A DNA stretch of 64,000 nt, from assembly GCA_020636315.1 (NCBI GenBank), contig JACJYA010000023.1:34576-98575 (forward strand), given 5' to 3'. Shown here in pieces: positions 1 through 8,887 of this stretch (position 1 is the first letter of the stretch; the number at the start of each line of letters is the position of its first letter). Both the position numbers and the translations under genes were made by a program. Source of the stretch: Lewinellaceae bacterium. Lineage in GTDB: Bacteria; Bacteroidota; Bacteroidia; Chitinophagales; Saprospiraceae. Below the pieces are notes generated by a model. It was given only the letters and a program-made list of their open reading frames with translations. It was not told the DNA's origin and ran no database searches.

Positions 1-1
1 T

Positions 2-358
2 GGTAAACTCCAAATATATCAGGGCGGCGAGCCGGTAGAGAAGTCGCTCTTCGTCACAGGACAACCGCTGGAAGTGGTTCCGGAGATGAACCTTCCTGAT
101 GGAGTGGCCTTTAAGGTTTACATTTACGCCAGGCCGCTGAGTGGCCAGCGGGAATCGCTTATCGGGACACGCCAGGCGGCAACAGGGGGAGGGCCGCTGC
201 GAACCCCGGTATTCATCGGTTCACTGGAAACGGGCTTGTATCGCTTTACAGCCATCGTCCACCTGGAGGACGGTGCTCCGGATGGGCAGCCAGCCACGAG
301 GTCCTTTTCCAGCGGCTTAATCCAGCTCTTCTCAGAAACGGAAGCAGCGGTTTCGTGA
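2..358 (+). CDS. C-terminal end of an unknown protein (partial)
   Basis: The reading frame is open from the first bases of the window to the TGA at 356-358, so the start lies upstream. About 118 residues are visible. They contain no motif I recognise; alternating hydrophobic and polar stretches (for example KLQIYQGG, AFKVYIYARP, YRFTAIVHLEDG) suggest beta strands, as in an extracellular or periplasmic beta-sandwich. The internal ATG at 86 is not needed as a start because the frame continues upstream. The gene is followed by about 450 bases without a gene. Confidence 0.6.
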   Translation, partial: GKLQIYQGGEPVEKSLFVTGQPLEVVPEMNLPDGVAFKVYIYARPLSGQRESLIGTRQAATGGGPLRTPVFIGSLETGLYRFTAIVHLEDGAPDGQPATRSFSSGLIQLFSETEAAVS

Positions 359-815
359 ACCATTCGCTACCCTGCTTTTATTTTCACAAAAAAAACATTA
401 ACTTAAACAGGATATGAAAAAAACATCAAAATGGCATTGGCGCCCTGGCTGATGCCTGATTTGAAAAACACCCAAAAACCATGATGATGGACAAACCACT
501 CTTTCCTATTGTTTTCCGGGGATTGGTTTTCAGTTACGGCTAGGAGCCTGTCGGAGAAGCACTTGATGGCCTGCGAACGGAAAATATTGTTCTGCACTTC
601 GTTGCTCCTCAGTCGCGTAGCACCACTATGCTCCTTCATCGCGCCTCGTTCAGAATAATATTTGCTCGTTCTCGCCTCACCAACACTTCTCCGACAGGCT
701 CCTAGCGGCGAAAGGCGGCAAAATGCCAGGGGACTCTCTGGTGTGGTAACGCCTTCATGTTTGAAAGTATTAAGTAGTGTAGGAATTTTTATTGCCGAAT
801 GAAAACGGAGCCCCA
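359..815. other. Gene-free stretch with a palindromic element
   Basis: No coding signal is convincing here. The stretch holds the palindromic element at 541-704. A minus-strand open frame at 403-816 runs through that element and ends in sequence with no recognisable protein features, so it is treated as chance. Confidence 0.5.
541..704. repeat. Palindromic MITE-like element with 19-bp terminal inverted repeats
   Basis: The element begins TAGGAGCCTGTCGGAGAAG at 541-559 and ends with its exact reverse complement at 686-704. The 126 bases between also pair imperfectly (for example AAATATTGTTCTGCAC against AAATATTATTCTGAAC read from the other strand), so the whole unit can fold into one long hairpin. 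It has no coding capacity. This is what small non-autonomous mobile elements or dispersed palindromic repeats look like. No obvious target-site duplication flanks it and no second copy was seen in the window. Confidence 0.75.
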
Positions 816-2057
816 ATGTTACCCCCTAAAATTGTGCTTTTAATTGGCAATAGAGGTGAAAGTGTGCAGGCGATCCAGCAATCCCTCTCTTCAAAATACC
901 AGGTTGTTCATTTCCAAAGCGTTGAAAAGGAGGTGAGCTGGTTCAACCCTATTGCGGTTATTCTTCATCAAAATGGCGGCCCTGCCGAGGAGTTAACCCT
1001 CCAACTTCGCCGGTTGAAACAGATCAAACCCCAGGCGCCGGTGTTGCTTTGCCGTTCCGGAAAAGATATCCCGCATCATAAGGATATTCCAAAGGGCATC
1101 AACGCTTCCCTGGCCTGGCCTGGCGACTCGTCCAGGATCAGAGCGCTTTTGCAAAGCTGGGAACACCGGCGCCTGGGTTGGCTCGGCCGCCTGCGCCTGG
1201 GCTGGCAGGCCTTCCGCAACCTCTTCTCTTCTGCGGACACGGACAAAGGGCCGGCCCTGCTGCCGGAGATACTAGCCACTAAAAAAGCAGAGGGTATAAG
1301 GATGGAAGCCCACCTGTTGGGAGCCTTCGTCTTAAAAGAAGAGGGGCGCCGGCTTCCGCCGATCCGGAGCGAAATCAACCGCGCCATGCTGGCTTACCTG
1401 CTTTTCCACGGGCCGGAACGCATGCCCCGCCACAAGATCATTGAAGGGTTTTGGCCGGATAGCGGCGAGGAGGCAGCCCGCAATTGCCTGAACGTGGCCA
1501 TCAGCAGTGTCAGAAAGTACTGGCGGGAGAACAGCGGGCAGCCCATGGAGGTCAGTTTCCGGGAAAATGCTTATTACTTCCAGGCCCCGGCTCCCTTCTT
1601 CAGTGACGTAAGCGCGTTTCTGAAATACTGGGACAGAGGAAAGGCATTGGAACGGGCCGGCCGGCTGGATGAGGCGCTTAATGCCTATCGCCAGGCCTGC
1701 CACCTTTATAGTGGCGATTTTCTGGAGTGTATCAACCGAAATATCGATTGGGTGGAATCGATGAGGAGTAAACTCAAAGAAGCATACCTTTCTGTACTTG
1801 ACCGCCTCAGTGTGCTCTTCTTCGATAGAGGGCTGTATCCGGAGTCAGAGGAAGCCTGCCACCGCATCCTGGAAATTGATGATTGCATCGAAAGCGCGCA
1901 CCGCCAGTTGATGCGGATCTATTACTCAACTAACCGCCGGGGCAGAGCCCTGCGCCAATACGCCCATTGTTGCCGGTCCCTCCGGGAAAAGCTTGGGGTA
2001 GAACCTTTCGGGGAAACCGAAGAACTGTACCAGAGGGTAGCCAACGGGCGCCTTTAG
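816..2057 (+). CDS. SARP/BTAD-family transcriptional regulator with receiver-like N-terminus
   Basis: 413 residues from the ATG at 816; a TTG eight codons upstream would also be in frame but is less likely. Residues about 1-110 have the alternating beta/alpha layout of a response-regulator receiver (strand IVLLIG, later AVILHQNG, then PVLLCR), yet the position where the phosphate-accepting Asp is expected reads VILHQNG, so it is probably not phosphorylated. A winged-helix segment follows (about 165-260) and then a bacterial transcriptional activation domain built of TPR-like helices to the C-terminus (about 265-410, ending RALRQYAHCCRSLREKLGVE, typical of BTAD). The family binds DNA and activates transcription. 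It is alone between a palindromic element and a strong hairpin, so no target is suggested by context. Domain identity is fairly sure, the receiver degeneracy is inference. Confidence 0.85.
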   Translation: MLPPKIVLLIGNRGESVQAIQQSLSSKYQVVHFQSVEKEVSWFNPIAVILHQNGGPAEELTLQLRRLKQIKPQAPVLLCRSGKDIPHHKDIPKGINASLAWPGDSSRIRALLQSWEHRRLGWLGRLRLGWQAFRNLFSSADTDKGPALLPEILATKKAEGIRMEAHLLGAFVLKEEGRRLPPIRSEINRAMLAYLLFHGPERMPRHKIIEGFWPDSGEEAARNCLNVAISSVRKYWRENSGQPMEVSFRENAYYFQAPAPFFSDVSAFLKYWDRGKALERAGRLDEALNAYRQACHLYSGDFLECINRNIDWVESMRSKLKEAYLSVLDRLSVLFFDRGLYPESEEACHRILEIDDCIESAHRQLMRIYYSTNRRGRALRQYAHCCRSLREKLGVEPFGETEELYQRVANGRL

Positions 2058-2103
2058 AGTTTGTTCGGATTTTATCCGCGAAGGATAAAATCCGAACAAA
2101 CTC
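2057..2103. terminator. Perfect 21-bp hairpin after the SARP gene
   Basis: Positions 2057-2077 and 2083-2103 are exact reverse complements around a five-base loop (GCGAA), starting on the last base of the SARP stop codon. There is no U-tract on either strand, so it is either an atypical transcript end or 3' stabiliser, or a small palindromic repeat. Confidence 0.6.
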
Positions 2104-2159
2104 CAAACTTGGAGAGCTTGGATTGTTTGTTTATTTTTCCGCCCGTTAATAAATGATCC

Positions 2160-2999
2160 ATGCCTGAGCGTTCCAATTTTGAACAACTGCTGGACCTCAT
2201 CGACGCCGATGTCCAACACCGTTTTATTGATGCAGCCGGCATCCGCACTTCTTATCTGGAAGCCGGAACCGGGCCCAACCTGGTGCTTTTGCACGGAGCA
2301 GGAGGAGGGGCTGTAACCTGGTATAAGGTTATCGGGCCCCTGTCCCGCCGGTTCAGGGTAATCGCTTTCGACCGGCCCGGCTACGGAGAATCAGAGAAGC
2401 CCAGTGCAACTTACGATAAACCGTTCAACACCAAATGGCTGCTGAGCGCCACTGAACGCCTGGGGATGCAACGGTTTTTTCTGGTGGGCAACTCGGAGGG
2501 CGGTTCCGTTAGCATTCATTTCTCTTTGAACCACCCTGAATACCTGGAAAAAATGATCCTGGTGGGATCCGCAGGGTTGGGAGACGACTGGAACAAGGCC
2601 ATCATTTTAAAAATGGCGCTGTACAAGTTGTTCCCGTCTCCGGCCTGGGGAGATCTTCTGGGCCGCAATGTGCTGGAAAACCCGGATGATGCTCACCCGG
2701 CCTGGCACGAATATTCCATTGACGTGCTGAAGAGCAAGGGCGGCCGCCGGTCTTTTTTTCAGGGGCGGGGCCGGGCCGTTACTACTTATTCCGATGAGGA
2801 ACTTCGGGCCGTGCAGACGCCCACCCTTCTGATCTGGGGGCGAGACGAGGCCTTCTTTCCCGTCGCTCTCGGAGAACGCGGGGCCCGGCTGATCCCCGGC
2901 GCCCGCCTGGAAGTCATTCCCGGCGCCGGCCATCTTCCGTTTATGGAAAAGCCGGAGGCATTTTGCCGCCTGGTGGAGGCATTTTTAGCGCCGGTGTAA
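2160..2999 (+). CDS. Alpha/beta-fold hydrolase
   Basis: 279 residues, the usual length of single-domain alpha/beta hydrolases. The oxyanion segment LLHGAGGG is at about 43-50, the nucleophile elbow GNSEGG places the catalytic Ser near residue 112, the acid is probably the Asp of LLIWGRDEAFF, and the catalytic His lies in GAGHLPFMEKPEAF near the C-terminus. This arrangement resembles the MhpC/BphD group of C-C bond hydrolases and general esterases, but the substrate cannot be read from the sequence. No signal peptide is present, so it should be cytoplasmic. It is transcribed in the same direction as the SARP gene but separated by a strong hairpin. The convergent OmpA-family gene begins its 3' end 120 bases downstream. 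Confidence 0.88.
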   Translation: MPERSNFEQLLDLIDADVQHRFIDAAGIRTSYLEAGTGPNLVLLHGAGGGAVTWYKVIGPLSRRFRVIAFDRPGYGESEKPSATYDKPFNTKWLLSATERLGMQRFFLVGNSEGGSVSIHFSLNHPEYLEKMILVGSAGLGDDWNKAIILKMALYKLFPSPAWGDLLGRNVLENPDDAHPAWHEYSIDVLKSKGGRRSFFQGRGRAVTTYSDEELRAVQTPTLLIWGRDEAFFPVALGERGARLIPGARLEVIPGAGHLPFMEKPEAFCRLVEAFLAPV

Positions 3000-3119
3000 T
3001 GCGGTGAAGAGTATTTTGTCCTGGCCGGGCGCCAGGTTGGCGCCGGAAAAGCCTGCTTTGATAACTTTGATCTCCGGTTGTTTCAGGATACATCCAAAAG
3101 ATTACTTTATATCACACAA

Positions 3120-5717
3120 TCACTCATTTTCACCCGTCTGCAGCCTGGGCGAAGGCGGGCCTTCACTCCTTTCAAACCTGATCTCCACCCTTCGGTTCAG
3201 CGCCCGCCCCTCTTCGGTTTCGTTATCACCAATGGGTTGGGCCAGTCCGTAACCGGCAGCCGAAACCTGTTCGGGAGCAACGCCCTGGTTTAGTAAAAAG
3301 GAGCGTACCGCTTCAGCTCGTTTCCGGGAGAGTTGCTGGTTGTATTCGGCTCCACCGATGTGGTCGGTATGGCCGGCGACCTCCACCTGCAAACCATAGG
3401 CTTTGACCAGTTCTGCCAGTCGGCTGAGTTCAGAGAAGGACTCGGGCTTTATGCTGAATTTGTCGGTATCGAAAAAGAGGTTTTTCAGCGGGAGGGTGAT
3501 GCCCCCCTCCTGGATCTCTTCCAGCGTGGGCACCTCAATGTTCTGTTCGGCCTCCTGTATGGACGTACTGTCCCGAAGGTCGATGTTATTGGTGGCCGGA
3601 TAGAGGCCGGGGCCTTCCACCGTGTAGCTGTACAGGCGCCCGGAGGGAAGAGTGGCGAAGAATTCACCCGTTTCGGGGTCCGGTTTTATTTGCCCGGCCG
3701 GCTCGCCGGTAGATAAGTCTTCGAGCAGCAGTTCGGCGGCAACCGGTTTCCCGTCCAGCCCCAGGATGCGCCCCCTGATGGTGGATACCGGCCTGGGGCG
3801 AAAGCGTTCCGGAACGGGCATCCGGAACAATTCTTCCCGCTTTCCGGGAGCATCTGCCGAGAAGTATGCTGTTTTTCCGTCGGTACTGATCTTGTAACCC
3901 CAGTCTCTGCCGGTAGTATTAACCTCTTTGCCCAGGTTGACAGGTGTTGTCCATTCCATCCAGCCGTCGCCGATGCGGGTGGTGACAAAAACGTCGAGGT
4001 TGCCCAGCCCGCCGTGGCCCCGGGAGCTGAAATACAGGGTGCGCATATCCGGGTGCAGGAAGGGGGAGCGGTCCTCAAACGGCGTATTCAGGGTAGTGCC
4101 CAGGTTGACAGGCCGGCCCCAACCGCCATCGGGTTGGCGCATGGAAATGAAGAGGTCGATGTTGTCATCATTACGGGCGCCGATGATGTCCATCGTTCGG
4201 GCGGCAAAGATAACGGCTTCGCGGTTGCTGGCGAAAGTGGTGCTGCCCTGCCATTCGGGAGTATGTTCCCCGGAGAAGAAATTGCGGGGTGGGGACCAGC
4301 CTTTTCCCTGCTTGTCTGTGTATTTGACGATGCCGCCGTCGTACATCAGCAGGGTGGTATTGTCGGCGCTGATGGCCAGTGGAGCCTCGTGTTTCCCGGG
4401 AGTGTTCAATGCTTCGATGGGGTAGGGGGCGCCCCAGCCCTTTTCCTCCCGGTTGGAGGCATAGATGTCTTCATTATGCCCCATGTTCCTGCAAAAGAAA
4501 AGGCGCTGCCCGTCGGCGGAAATGGCCGGGGCGTATTCGCCAAGTTCGGAATTGATGGTGTCACCAAGCGGATGGGAGGCGAGGCCCTCTTCCTGTTGTT
4601 TGAGTAATTCCAGCAGCCCGGTAATCCTGGGGTCGTCTTCCCCGAAAAAGGGAGCATACCGGCGGACGATGGCCGCCGCCCTTTCCCAGTCCCTGTTCCG
4701 GAGGTCGTTGGCGATTACCTGCTGCAGGGCGGTAAAGGCCTTATGGACCGGCGCTGCCAGTTCTATATAATGCCGGTAAACCGGCAGGCGCTCATCGGTA
4801 AAGCCGCGGCTCAGGTCGGGCGCAGTGCGGGCAATGGTTATGGCAGCCTGTATGTTAAAGGAATCGGCGTACAGCGGATAGCGGTTCTGGAAGCCCAGGA
4901 GGTCACCCCAGTCGCCTGTGATGTAGTGGTAATAATAGACCACCCGGATGGTCCGGGGCAGCCGGCTGTGATCCAGGCCGCGCAGATAGCTTTCGGCCCG
5001 GGCAATGAATGGTTTTTTCCACAAGGCCTCGCTGAGGGGTTTGTCCAGCCGGGCGGAAGCTTCGGGAAAGTCGGCCAGCAGGTTGAGGAGGCTTTCCAGA
5101 TGGGTGCTGTCCCTGCCCTGGAAATAAAGGGTGAAAATGGCTTCATGAAGTTTTGCCTCCAGGCTCGGGTAGTACTCTTCGATATCTTTCCGTTTGGAGC
5201 GGGCGAGATCGCGGAGGCCTTCGTAAGCTCCTTCTTTTTGCAACTCTTCGAAGCGGGCCTGCAGATAGGCCTCCATGGCCTTCTTTTCATTGTCGTGATC
5301 CAGCCGGCTGTAGTGTTCCATGTATTGTAAAAGCGCCTCGCTTTCTCCTTTTTCCAGGGCGTACAGCAGGCCTTTGTCGCGGATCTCATTTTTAAGCCGG
5401 CGCATACTGCTGTTATCCAGCCCTTCCTTTTCCAGCCGCCGCTGCTGCCCTTTGGAGAGCCTGCGGAATTGCCGCTGGGCTTCCCGGAGGCAGGAGTAGG
5501 CCGTATCCGGATTGTAACGGGCGTAATCTTCTTCGGCATAGAGGCGGGCCAGGCCGAGGAGGGCCTCTATCGATCCATCATCTTCGCGGAGCGTTTCTTC
5601 GAACACTGCCCGGGCTTTTTCGTACTCCTGTTGTTCGAACAGTTGCTGTCCACTTTGAGCGGAAAGGACAAAAGGTAAGATGTTGAGGATGAAAAACAGG
5701 AATGTGCGGATTGACAT
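3120..5717 (-). CDS. TPR-PD40-OmpA family envelope protein
   Basis: 865 residues with an N-terminal signal peptide (LFFILNILPFVLSAQ). TPR-like helices cover about 20-110 and further helical sequence follows. Beta-propeller-type PD40 repeats lie at about 385-600, visible as YAPAISADGQRLFF, DRSPFLHPDMRTLYFSS and KISTDGKTAYFSAD, each followed by a D-V/I-Y/F strand. A short carboxypeptidase-like beta domain comes next (about 635-700). The C-terminus is an OmpA domain (about 745-860) with LFFDTDKFSIKPES, VEVAGHTDHIGGAEYNQQLS and RALNRRVEIRF, the peptidoglycan-binding signature. Such proteins are common in Bacteroidota, often beside PorP/SprF-type genes and gliding or type IX secretion components, but none is adjacent here. 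The likely role is anchoring an outer-membrane assembly to peptidoglycan. Confidence 0.9.
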   Translation of the reverse strand: MSIRTFLFFILNILPFVLSAQSGQQLFEQQEYEKARAVFEETLREDDGSIEALLGLARLYAEEDYARYNPDTAYSCLREAQRQFRRLSKGQQRRLEKEGLDNSSMRRLKNEIRDKGLLYALEKGESEALLQYMEHYSRLDHDNEKKAMEAYLQARFEELQKEGAYEGLRDLARSKRKDIEEYYPSLEAKLHEAIFTLYFQGRDSTHLESLLNLLADFPEASARLDKPLSEALWKKPFIARAESYLRGLDHSRLPRTIRVVYYYHYITGDWGDLLGFQNRYPLYADSFNIQAAITIARTAPDLSRGFTDERLPVYRHYIELAAPVHKAFTALQQVIANDLRNRDWERAAAIVRRYAPFFGEDDPRITGLLELLKQQEEGLASHPLGDTINSELGEYAPAISADGQRLFFCRNMGHNEDIYASNREEKGWGAPYPIEALNTPGKHEAPLAISADNTTLLMYDGGIVKYTDKQGKGWSPPRNFFSGEHTPEWQGSTTFASNREAVIFAARTMDIIGARNDDNIDLFISMRQPDGGWGRPVNLGTTLNTPFEDRSPFLHPDMRTLYFSSRGHGGLGNLDVFVTTRIGDGWMEWTTPVNLGKEVNTTGRDWGYKISTDGKTAYFSADAPGKREELFRMPVPERFRPRPVSTIRGRILGLDGKPVAAELLLEDLSTGEPAGQIKPDPETGEFFATLPSGRLYSYTVEGPGLYPATNNIDLRDSTSIQEAEQNIEVPTLEEIQEGGITLPLKNLFFDTDKFSIKPESFSELSRLAELVKAYGLQVEVAGHTDHIGGAEYNQQLSRKRAEAVRSFLLNQGVAPEQVSAAGYGLAQPIGDNETEEGRALNRRVEIRFERSEGPPSPRLQTGENE

Positions 5718-5830
5718 GCAGGGTTGCGTTTTGGCCTTTTCTTAGGATGAAAGCAGGTTATTATTTTAAAGTAAACGCCTGGGATGGCCAAAGGCTTGTC
5801 GGGTAAGGGCAAAAAGTGGGTTTCAACTAT

Positions 5831-5880
5831 TTTTTCGTCAATTAACTAAATTTTAGTTGAATAAACGAAAAATTAGTTAT
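5831..5880. promoter_or_regulatory. Probable BlaI-type operator/promoter
   Basis: Nested dyads lie just upstream of the repressor gene: outer TTTTTCGT (5831-5838) with ACGAAAAA (5865-5872), inner AACTA (5844-5848) with TAGTT (5854-5858), and another TAGTT half-site at 5874-5878. BlaI/MecI dimers bind AT-rich dyads of this kind and usually repress their own operon. The site is only 12 bases from the ATG. Confidence 0.6.
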
Positions 5881-5891
5881 ACATTGCCCCT

Positions 5892-6260
5892 ATGATCCGA
5901 TTAAACGAAAAAGAAGAGCAGGTAATGCAGGTCCTCTGGCGGCTGGAACGGGCTTTTGTCAAAGAGATCGTTGCTGAACTGGAAAGCCCGAGGCCTCCGG
6001 TGACTACCGTGTCCTCGATCGTGCGAAAGCTGGAGGCAGAGGGCCTGGTTGGCCACGAGGAATTTGGGAAAACGTACCGCTACTATCCCATTCTGAAGAA
6101 GAAAGACTACCGGAAGTCTTTTTTCCGGCAGATGATGGAAGACTATTTTGGAGGGTCCACGGAGCAGCTTCTGTCCCATTTCGTCCAGGAAGAAAATATG
6201 GACCCGGCAAACCTGAAGAAATTATTGGATAAAATTAAAAACAAGGAAGATGCCGATTAG
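5892..6260 (+). CDS. BlaI/MecI/CopY-family transcriptional repressor
   Basis: 122 residues, the usual length. The N-terminal winged helix reads EEQVMQVLWRLERAFVKEIV then PPVTTVSSIVRKLEAEGLVGH, matching the recognition helix and wing of BlaI-type repressors. The C-terminal half (DYRKSFFRQMMEDYFGGSTE and LLDKIKNK) is the dimerisation helix pair. In the known systems the repressor is cleaved or released after its membrane partner senses an inducer. Its stop overlaps the start of the BlaR1-like gene by 11 bases, a typical coupled pair. In Bacteroidota such pairs are frequent and mostly not linked to beta-lactamase; none is encoded nearby. Confidence 0.92.
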   Translation: MIRLNEKEEQVMQVLWRLERAFVKEIVAELESPRPPVTTVSSIVRKLEAEGLVGHEEFGKTYRYYPILKKKDYRKSFFRQMMEDYFGGSTEQLLSHFVQEENMDPANLKKLLDKIKNKEDAD

Positions 6261-8754
6261 TATTCCACAATTTCTGCTGGAATCGAGTATCTGCCTGGCG
6301 CTCTTTTACACCTTTTACCATTTTCTATTGCGCCGGGAGACCTTTTTTCAGCTGAATCGCGCATATCTCTTACTCATGCCCCTGTTGTCCCTGCTGATCC
6401 CGCTGGTTGACATCGGCCTAGCAGCCAACGCGCCCTCATCCACGATGGAAGCCATTTATCCCATTGTTTTACAGGCCCAGCAATTTCAGCAATTGGCCTG
6501 GGAACAGATGGAAAGCCCGACACCTGCCTTTTCTCTCAGCCTGGCTGACCTGTTGCTGTGGGTATATTTACTGGGAGCTGGCTTTATGAGCCTCACATTA
6601 GGCAGGGGCTTGTGGCGGCTGTTCCGCCTCATCCGGCGGAGCCGGCGGGAGCAGGAAGGGGAACTGACCCTGCTGCGTCCGGAAGAAGATATTCCCGCCG
6701 CCAGTTTTTTCAGTTATATTTTCTGGAAGGGGGAAGAAATTCCGGAGTCCAAACGCATTATTCTGGAACATGAACTGGTGCATGTTCGGCAACGGCACAG
6801 CCTCGATGTGTTGGTGATGGAGCTGTGGGTCGTCATCAAGTGGTTCAACCCCCTGATCTACCTCTACCGCCACAGCCTGCAGGCTACCCACGAGTACATT
6901 GCCGACCGGTACGTTGCCCGGCAGATGGGGTCCGCTTATCAATACGCCACTTTTCTGGCCTCCCACGGCCTACAGGGCAGCTGTCATCCGTTGGCAAACA
7001 CGTTTGCCTCCTATCTCCGCAAGCGCCTGTCCATGCTCGGGCAGCGGGAATCCAGTTGGTGGCGGGCGGGAAAATACCTGTTGTGCCTGCCGCTTTTGGG
7101 AGCCCTGGCGGCCCTGTTCTCTTTCAACCTGTCGGATCAGTTGCCGGCTGACGGCCTGCGCCGCACGGATGAATTTCTGCAGGAACTGGGGGCCTCCACC
7201 ATTCTGAAATTTCCGGAGCAAGAACCGAAAGAACCGCCGCAATTCCTGAAGTGGGGGGGGCAATCCATCAACTTGTTGTGGGTCAACAGCCCGGATCAGT
7301 CAGAAACCGCTTTCTTACCCAAAACCGAGCTCAGTTTTTCCGCATTCCAGGAACTGAGCAAGGCCGTGCCCGAACTGTGGAAGGGCCAGTCGGTTTCACC
7401 CCTGCAATTTTTGGCCCTGGCGGTTGAAAAAGATGGGGAGGCGCTTTATACCTGTGAAGAAAAAAGCCCGGGAGAACTTTTCTGTTTGGGTCCTACTGCA
7501 GGCAAAGCCCGGCCGGGCGAGTATCTTACTCTGGTTCTTAAAGATGTCCGGGGCGATGTCTTTGCCACCCGAATTGCTTTGGTTCAGGGAGAACAGCGCC
7601 CCGGCAGCGCCGGCCTTTCCGCCTTCTCTCGCCGGAAGTGGGAAGAATATTCGCGGCGGGTGGTAGTGGAGGCTCGTACGCCCAAACCGTTGTTCCGCCA
7701 TTCGGGAAGAGTGCTGAAGTGGGGCAGTGCGGAGGCCTTCTTTCTGCGCCGGGAACCGCCTGAGCCGGAAAAGGCGGTGATAACGGTGAGCCTGGAAGAA
7801 TTTAAACAGATGTTAGGGGAAGACATTTCTTTATTTGATGGAACGCATCCTCGCCAGCTGAATCAATTTTGGGCTGTCCGAATGTATCAGCCCGATAAAA
7901 AGGAATGGGAAACCCTGATGTTTGACCCTGTGGAAAAGGGGAACGGTAAAAACCCTTACCGCCTGTCGCCGTTGCAGCGGGAAGCAGTGCGGGCCCATCT
8001 GGACAAAGGCTTTCGGATGGCTGGTTTTTCGATCCTGTACGATGAGCAGGAAGAGGTGCAGCCCCGAAGCCTCCTGCTGGAGGTATGGATAGGCAGAAAC
8101 CCTCCCGAAGAGCGGCCCTTGTTCGAAGAAGAGGGCGTGGCTTTGGACCCGGCGGGCGTATATCCTTATCAATACATCAACCGTCCGGGCCAGCGCAGCC
8201 TCATCAAAATAGACACTACGGTGGAAAGATACCGCTGGATGTATGACGACTACAAGGATGGGGGGACAGTGGAAGTCATGCACATTCCTGGCTTTCGGAC
8301 GGTTCGCCGGGCCGTCACCCTGGCCGATGTCATTCTTCCTGAACCGGAGGTCGGCCGGGTGGAACTGTTGACGAAATATCCTGTAAACCTGGAGTCGCTT
8401 TCGGAATATCACGACTTTCCCGGCTCAAAAGTATATCTCGCCTGGCGCGGTGCGGCCGGGGCGGCGGATGATCACGCCATTTCTCTTTCCGAGTTTCAGG
8501 ATGCCGCCGAAACCGGGCTGGAGCTAAGGGTGGGAAATACCTTGATTCCCATTCGTCAGGTGGAATTGTTGTTCGTTCCTGAAGCCGGGCCTGCAGCCAG
8601 GTTCATCACCGATTCGGCTGATCGGCCGGAGGTACAACGGGCTATTGGTAAACTTCAGGCCAGAAGCAGTGTATTTGTAACAAATATGGTGGTGGAAGGA
8701 GAGCAGGGGAAGCTCCTGTTATTCCCCCTCACTTTTGCGTTTAACCTGCGATGA
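6250..8754 (+). CDS. BlaR1-like M56 family metallopeptidase sensor
   Basis: 834 residues, much longer than classical BlaR1. The N-terminus has several membrane helices (about 8-28, 38-58, 98-118), then the cytoplasmic zinc protease with HELVH at 174-178 and a downstream HEYIAD that supplies the third ligand. A further membrane helix (KYLLCLPLLGALAALFSF) precedes a long extracytoplasmic part of about 540 residues. That part is not a penicillin-binding domain: the SxxK-type signatures are absent. Its last 200 residues (about IDTTVERYRWMY to LLLFPLTFAFN) match a region of the lipoprotein encoded at 14562-16334. The expected role is signal-dependent cleavage of the BlaI-type partner encoded just upstream. 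The ligand is unknown, and the extracellular module suggests a protein or envelope signal (inference). Confidence 0.88.
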   Translation: MPISIPQFLLESSICLALFYTFYHFLLRRETFFQLNRAYLLLMPLLSLLIPLVDIGLAANAPSSTMEAIYPIVLQAQQFQQLAWEQMESPTPAFSLSLADLLLWVYLLGAGFMSLTLGRGLWRLFRLIRRSRREQEGELTLLRPEEDIPAASFFSYIFWKGEEIPESKRIILEHELVHVRQRHSLDVLVMELWVVIKWFNPLIYLYRHSLQATHEYIADRYVARQMGSAYQYATFLASHGLQGSCHPLANTFASYLRKRLSMLGQRESSWWRAGKYLLCLPLLGALAALFSFNLSDQLPADGLRRTDEFLQELGASTILKFPEQEPKEPPQFLKWGGQSINLLWVNSPDQSETAFLPKTELSFSAFQELSKAVPELWKGQSVSPLQFLALAVEKDGEALYTCEEKSPGELFCLGPTAGKARPGEYLTLVLKDVRGDVFATRIALVQGEQRPGSAGLSAFSRRKWEEYSRRVVVEARTPKPLFRHSGRVLKWGSAEAFFLRREPPEPEKAVITVSLEEFKQMLGEDISLFDGTHPRQLNQFWAVRMYQPDKKEWETLMFDPVEKGNGKNPYRLSPLQREAVRAHLDKGFRMAGFSILYDEQEEVQPRSLLLEVWIGRNPPEERPLFEEEGVALDPAGVYPYQYINRPGQRSLIKIDTTVERYRWMYDDYKDGGTVEVMHIPGFRTVRRAVTLADVILPEPEVGRVELLTKYPVNLESLSEYHDFPGSKVYLAWRGAAGAADDHAISLSEFQDAAETGLELRVGNTLIPIRQVELLFVPEAGPAARFITDSADRPEVQRAIGKLQARSSVFVTNMVVEGEQGKLLLFPLTFAFNLR

Positions 8755-8841
8755 TGGGCCGTTGTCGGGGCGTAGTTTTTCCCTGGCAGCCGAAGCCAAA
8801 GCTAAGGTGGCTATTGAGCCTGGGCTTTTAGAGCATCCTTG

Positions 8842-8855
8842 TGAATGGCCATTCA
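8842..8855. promoter_or_regulatory. 14-bp perfect palindrome
   Basis: TGAATGGCCATTCA is self-complementary and lies 33 bases upstream of the DUF6624 gene. It could be a regulator site, but only one copy is seen. Confidence 0.25.
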
Positions 8856-8887
8856 ATTTCAACAAACTCTAAGTTATTCAATTTACC

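Noticed and set aside
403..816. 137-codon minus-strand open frame
   Set aside because: It runs through the palindromic element at 541-704 and is not protein-like.
6250..8754. Beta-lactam resistance sensor
   Set aside because: The extracytoplasmic part has no penicillin-binding motifs and no beta-lactamase gene is present.
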